Shown piece after piece: positions 12,396 through 14,786 of a stretch of 14,786 nucleotides of DNA; position 1 is the stretch's first letter; the number at the start of each line of letters is the position of its first letter. The notes below the pieces were generated by a model that was not told the origin of the DNA, made no database searches, and saw nothing but the letters and a program-made list of their open reading frames with translations. The stretch lies in the NCBI GenBank assembly GCA_007121975.1, contig SKJO01000046.1, positions 1 to 14,786 of the forward strand, in the 5' to 3' direction. Source of the DNA: Nitriliruptoraceae bacterium (lineage in GTDB: Bacteria; Actinomycetota; Nitriliruptoria; Nitriliruptorales; Nitriliruptoraceae). The translations under genes and the position numbers were made by a program.

Positions 12396-12677
12396 TTACC
12401 GCGCGTTCGCGCCGAGTCGCTTGGCTGCGCGCTGACGCTGACGCGCCGCGCGCAGACGCCGCAGCCGCTTCACGAGCATGGGGTCGTAGACGACCGCCTC
12501 CTCGTCGTCGATGACCCGGTTGAGCAGCTGGTAGTAGCGGGTCGGCGAGACGTCGAAGCGCTCCCGGATCGCCTGCTCCTTGGCGCCCGCGTACCGCCAC
12601 CACTCCCGTTCGAAGTCCAGGATCTCGCGCGCACGCTCGTCGAGCGCCGAGGTGTCGGTGTCGTGGAACGCAGCCAT
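12396..12677 (-). CDS. DUF3263 protein, possible helix-turn-helix
   Basis: This 93-residue protein has the DUF3263 pattern: ILDFEREWWRYAGAKEQAIRERFDVSPTRYYQLLNRVID at ~19-57, followed by a strongly basic tail (KRLRRLRAARQRQRAAKR). The central part reads like a helix-turn-helix (AIRERFDVSPTRYYQLLNRVI), so DNA binding is plausible but not established for the family. ATG 12677 has AGGAG eight bases upstream. It is the first gene of a two-gene unit with the LytR_C gene, an order also known in mycobacteria, which suggests a regulatory or assembly link to the envelope protein. It is divergent from tRNA-Thr. Confidence 0.88.
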   Translation of the reverse strand: MAAFHDTDTSALDERAREILDFEREWWRYAGAKEQAIRERFDVSPTRYYQLLNRVIDDEEAVVYDPMLVKRLRRLRAARQRQRAAKRLGANAR

Positions 12678-12763
12678 CCGCAGGGCTCCTGGTCCGGGGC
12701 GTGGGACAGCGTGACAGACGAACGACAGCAGTGCAACTACCCCGTGGTCGTCCGTGCGCAGAC

Positions 12764-12769
12764 TATCCT
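12764..12769 (+). promoter_or_regulatory. -10 element (TATCCT) of the tRNA-Thr promoter
   Basis: ACTATCCTGG lies 14 bases before the first base of the tRNA, placing a start site about eight bases ahead of the mature 5' end. The -35 region is weak. Confidence 0.45.
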
Positions 12770-12783
12770 GGATCAGGCACCGT

Positions 12784-12857
12784 GCCGAGGTAGCTCAGTC
12801 CGGCAGAGCATCCGCCTTGTAAGCGGACGGTCAGGGGTTCGAATCCCCTCCTCGGCT
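12784..12857 (+). tRNA. tRNA-Thr (anticodon UGU)
   Basis: The cloverleaf folds fully. The acceptor stem is GCCGAGG (12784-12790) with CCTCGGC (12850-12856), the D arm GCTC...GAGC, the anticodon stem TCCGC/GCGGA around loop CTTGTAA (anticodon TGT, reading ACA), the variable loop CGGTC, and the T arm AGGGG-TTCGAAT-CCCCT. The discriminator base is T and the 3' CCA is not encoded. The 3' 27 bases overlap, antisense, the end of the phosphomannomutase gene. Confidence 0.97.
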
Positions 12858-14273
12858 CCCCGCGACCGCCGTGACCTCGGCCAGCAGCGCGTCGACCGCC
12901 GCCGCATCGGCCGCCTCGACGTTGAGCCGCAGCACCGGCTCGGTGTTGCTCGGCCGCAGGCTGAACCACCCCGAGGTGGTGTCGATCAGCAGCCCGTCCT
13001 GCTCGTCGACCGGACCCCGGCCGGCGAAGTGCGTGCGGACCCGATCCAGGGCCACCTCGCGGTCCTCCACCTCGACGTCGTGCTCGCCGGACGCGGCATA
13101 GCGGTCGTAGGGGGCGACGACCTGCGACAGCGGTGCCCCGGCATCCGCGACCGCCTCGAGCAGGACCAGCGCGGCGATCACCCCGGAGTCGGCACGGTGG
13201 TTGTCGCGGAAGTAGTGGTGGCCGGAGTGCTCCACGGCGTAGATGGCGTCGGTCTCGGCCATGCGCTGCTTGATGAAGGAGTGCCCGGCCCGGGTGCGCA
13301 CCGGCACCCCGCCGGCGGCCTCGATGGTCTCGGGCACGCTGCGCGAGCAGACCAGGTTGTACAGCACGGTCGCGCCCGGCTCCCGGCGCAGCAGCCGATC
13401 GGCGACCACCGCGCCGATCAGCGAGGAGGACACCACCCGGCCCGCCTCGTCCACCGCGAAGACCCGGTCGGCGTCGCCGTCGAAGGCCAGCCCGAGCGCG
13501 TGGCTGCCCGCGCGTACCGCCGCCTGCAGGTCGCGCAGGTTGGCGGCGACCAGCGGGTTGGCCGGATGGTTGGGGAAGGTGCCGTCGAGCTCGAAGTACA
13601 GCGGCTCGGTCACGATCGGCGTGCCGGCGACCACCGCCGGCCACAGCAGTCCGGCCATGCCGTTGCCGGCGTCGACCGCGACCGACACCGTGCCGAGCCG
13701 GTCGAGGTCCACGAAGCTGCGCACGTGCGCGGCGAAGTCCTCGAGCAGGTCGAGCTCGCGGCGGGTTCCACGGCGCCCACCACGGCCAGCCCGGTCCCCG
13801 GCCGCACCTGCCGCCTCTGCCGCCTCGGCCGCCTCTGCCGCCTCTGCCGCCAGGAACTCGGCGGCGGCCTCGCGCACCTCGGCCAGCCCGCTGTCGATCG
13901 ACACCGGCACCGCACCGGCCCGCGAGAGCTTGATGCCGTTGTAGGCGGCCGGGTTGTGGCTGGCGGTGAACATCGCCGACGGCAGCCGAAGCTCCCCCGA
14001 GGCGTAGGTCACCTGGTCGGTCGAGGCCAGCCCGAGGTCCACGACATCCAGCCCGCAGCTCATGACCCCGTCCGCGAACGCGTCCACCAACCCCGGCGAG
14101 GACGGGCGCATGTCGCGGCCGACGACCACGGCCTTGGCGTCGGCGGCCAGCACCCGGGCCACGGCCACCCCCAGCGCCCGCACGACGGGGGCGCTCAGCT
14201 CCGAGCCGAACAGGCCGCGGACGTCGTAGGCCTTGACGATGCGGTCGAGCACGGCGGCGAAGGCTTCGGACAC
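12831..14273 (-). CDS. Phosphomannomutase / phosphoglucomutase (alpha-D-phosphohexomutase)
   Basis: This 480-residue enzyme interconverts hexose 1- and 6-phosphates, feeding nucleotide sugars for envelope glycans. Numbered from GTG 14273, it has AYDVRG (~16-21), the phosphoserine loop FTASHNPAAYNGIK with Ser105, the Mg2+ loop DGDADR (265-270), the sugar-specificity loop EHSGHHYF (348-355) and the phosphate-binding RPSNTEPVLR (440-449). The EHSGH form is typical of PMM/PGM (ManB-type) enzymes; mannose versus glucose preference is not resolved. GTG 14273 has GAGGAG eight bases upstream; an ATG at 14312 would add 13 residues without a comparable site. An Ala/Glu-rich stretch at ~137-172 interrupts domain 1. 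The last nine codons and the stop lie antisense to tRNA-Thr. Confidence 0.92.
   Translation of the reverse strand: MSEAFAAVLDRIVKAYDVRGLFGSELSAPVVRALGVAVARVLAADAKAVVVGRDMRPSSPGLVDAFADGVMSCGLDVVDLGLASTDQVTYASGELRLPSAMFTASHNPAAYNGIKLSRAGAVPVSIDSGLAEVREAAAEFLAAEAAEAAEAAEAAGAAGDRAGRGGRRGTRRELDLLEDFAAHVRSFVDLDRLGTVSVAVDAGNGMAGLLWPAVVAGTPIVTEPLYFELDGTFPNHPANPLVAANLRDLQAAVRAGSHALGLAFDGDADRVFAVDEAGRVVSSSLIGAVVADRLLRREPGATVLYNLVCSRSVPETIEAAGGVPVRTRAGHSFIKQRMAETDAIYAVEHSGHHYFRDNHRADSGVIAALVLLEAVADAGAPLSQVVAPYDRYAASGEHDVEVEDREVALDRVRTHFAGRGPVDEQDGLLIDTTSGWFSLRPSNTEPVLRLNVEAADAAAVDALLAEVTAVAGSRGGDSNP
13807..13852 (-). repeat. 9-bp in-frame repeat encoding Ala-Ala-Glu in the hexomutase
   Basis: About five units of gccgcctct (plus strand), with one cgg variant, encode AAEAAEAAE... 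in a likely surface insertion between the phosphoserine and metal loops. The period preserves the frame. Confidence 0.8.
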
Positions 14274-14383
14274 GGCACGGACTCCTCGGACAGCGCAGGG
14301 GGCGGGGAGCATGCCACGGGCCGGGCTGCTCGCCTAGCGTCGGGCTCCACGACTCCAACGCGCACCGACCCACCGCCCGGCGA

Positions 14384-14416
14384 CGGCTGCTGAACCCCCA
14401 TCAGGTTCAGCAGCCG
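14384..14416. other. Perfect 12-bp hairpin in the intergenic region
   Basis: CGGCTGCTGAAC and GTTCAGCAGCCG flank a nine-base loop (CCCCATCAG). No T tract follows on either strand. It could end transcription of a gene entering from the right, or be part of the repeat region that follows. Confidence 0.7.
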
Positions 14417-14443
14417 GGCCAGCTCGCTACCCCCGCTGCCCCC

Positions 14444-14632
14444 GCGGTCGCACTGCTAGCCCCACCAGCCCCACGAACCACAGCAGCCCCACCAGCTCCA
14501 CAACGCGGCCGCACTGCTAGCCCCAACAGCCCCACGAGCCACAGCAGCCCTACCAGCCCCACACCGCGGCCGCACTGCTAGCCCCACCAGCCCCACGAAC
14601 CACAGCGGCCCCATCAGCCCCGCGCCGCGGCC
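14444..14632. repeat. 61-bp tandem repeat, three copies plus a stub
   Basis: Units begin GCGG(T/C)CGCACTGCTAG at 14444, 14505 and 14566, with GCGGCC starting a fourth at 14627. Units 1 and 2 differ at about six positions. Each unit contains internally related AGCCCCACCAG blocks. The period is not a multiple of three, so the open frames through it are not credible genes. Confidence 0.92.
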
Positions 14633-14786
14633 ACAAACACTCACCCACGCGAGTTTCTGCCCCCACAAGCCCCCGCCGCCACCCAAACCTCGCGCCAGCG
14701 CACGTTTCGGCCCCCGGCCCCCGCATCAAGCCCGCCCAGCCACCACTCGCCGGCCACCCGGCCACCAGGCCCCGGCGTCCGGGCCC
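14633..14786. other. Non-coding C-rich region with two AAAC...GTTT inverted repeats
   Basis: No gene is supported here. Two imperfect inverted repeats, at 14635-14656 and 14685-14707, share AAAC-(14 or 15 bases)-GTTTC-(T/G)G-CCCCC and start 50 bases apart. The rest is C-rich, low-complexity sequence up to the window edge. Confidence 0.6.

Noticed and set aside
12663..14393. A 576-residue plus-strand open frame opposite the hexomutase gene
   Set aside because: It runs through the tRNA and antisense to a clear phosphohexomutase; its composition is that of a shadow frame and it has no recognisable motif.
14444..14632. CRISPR array
   Set aside because: The units are directly adjacent 61-bp copies with no unique spacers, and no cas genes are present.
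14456..14765. Gly/Trp-rich minus-strand open frames in the repeat region
   Set aside because: They are produced by the 61-bp repeat and C-rich sequence; the repeat period breaks the frame between units and there is no start signal.

Overview
The window is very GC-rich with dense, short-spaced genes and frequent GTG starts, which points to a high-GC Gram-positive bacterium (Actinomycetota). The gene content agrees: the N-terminus of an actinobacterial-type 2-oxoglutarate metabolism enzyme (Kgd), a mycobacterial-type HhH-GPD protein, a GT81 glucosyl-3-phosphoglycerate synthase, a nitrobindin, and a DUF3263 gene followed by a LytR_C/VirR-like gene (the pair known from mycobacteria as Rv0430-Rv0431). 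A deep-branching lineage is possible, but the genus cannot be read from the sequence.

Layout. Positions 1-285 (-) hold the start of kgd. Divergent from it are a class B penicillin-binding protein (414-2459, +) and an HhH-GPD repair protein (2517-3092, +). Next comes a minus-strand block, in transcription order: FKBP-like lipoprotein (6718-6152), nitrobindin (6155-5655, 4-nt overlap), DUF302 protein (5545-5150), rhodanese (5031-4714), CoA-disulfide-reductase-like flavoprotein (4641-3274) and a 52-residue two-helix membrane protein (3252-3094). The last four look like a sulfane-sulfur/redox unit. A Ca2+/cation antiporter (6717-7661, +) starts on the same CATG as the lipoprotein, and a class I glutamine amidotransferase follows (7725-8453, +). 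Threonine synthase (9768-8476, -) has a leader of about 250 nt carrying a clear SAM-I (S-box) riboswitch. After it come GpgS (10108-11067, +), a stand-alone receiver protein (11169-11609, +), the DUF3263-LytR_C pair (12677-11676, -), tRNA-Thr(UGU) (12784-12857, +) and a phosphomannomutase/phosphoglucomutase (14273-12831, -) whose 3' end lies antisense to the tRNA. The last ~510 bases hold no gene I can support. They contain a 12-bp hairpin, three copies of a 61-bp tandem repeat and two AAAC...GTTT inverted repeats.

Themes. Several genes concern the cell envelope (PBP, VirR-like protein, hexose-phosphate mutase, GpgS). A second group concerns redox, sulfur and nitrogen-oxide chemistry (DUF302, rhodanese, CoADR, nitrobindin). 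The most interesting point is regulatory: a SAM aptamer on threonine synthase, with a GATGAG segment beside the ribosome binding site that repeats the P1 3' strand. That could allow an unusual SAM-ON switch at the threonine/methionine branch. No phage, IS, CRISPR or defence genes are visible.
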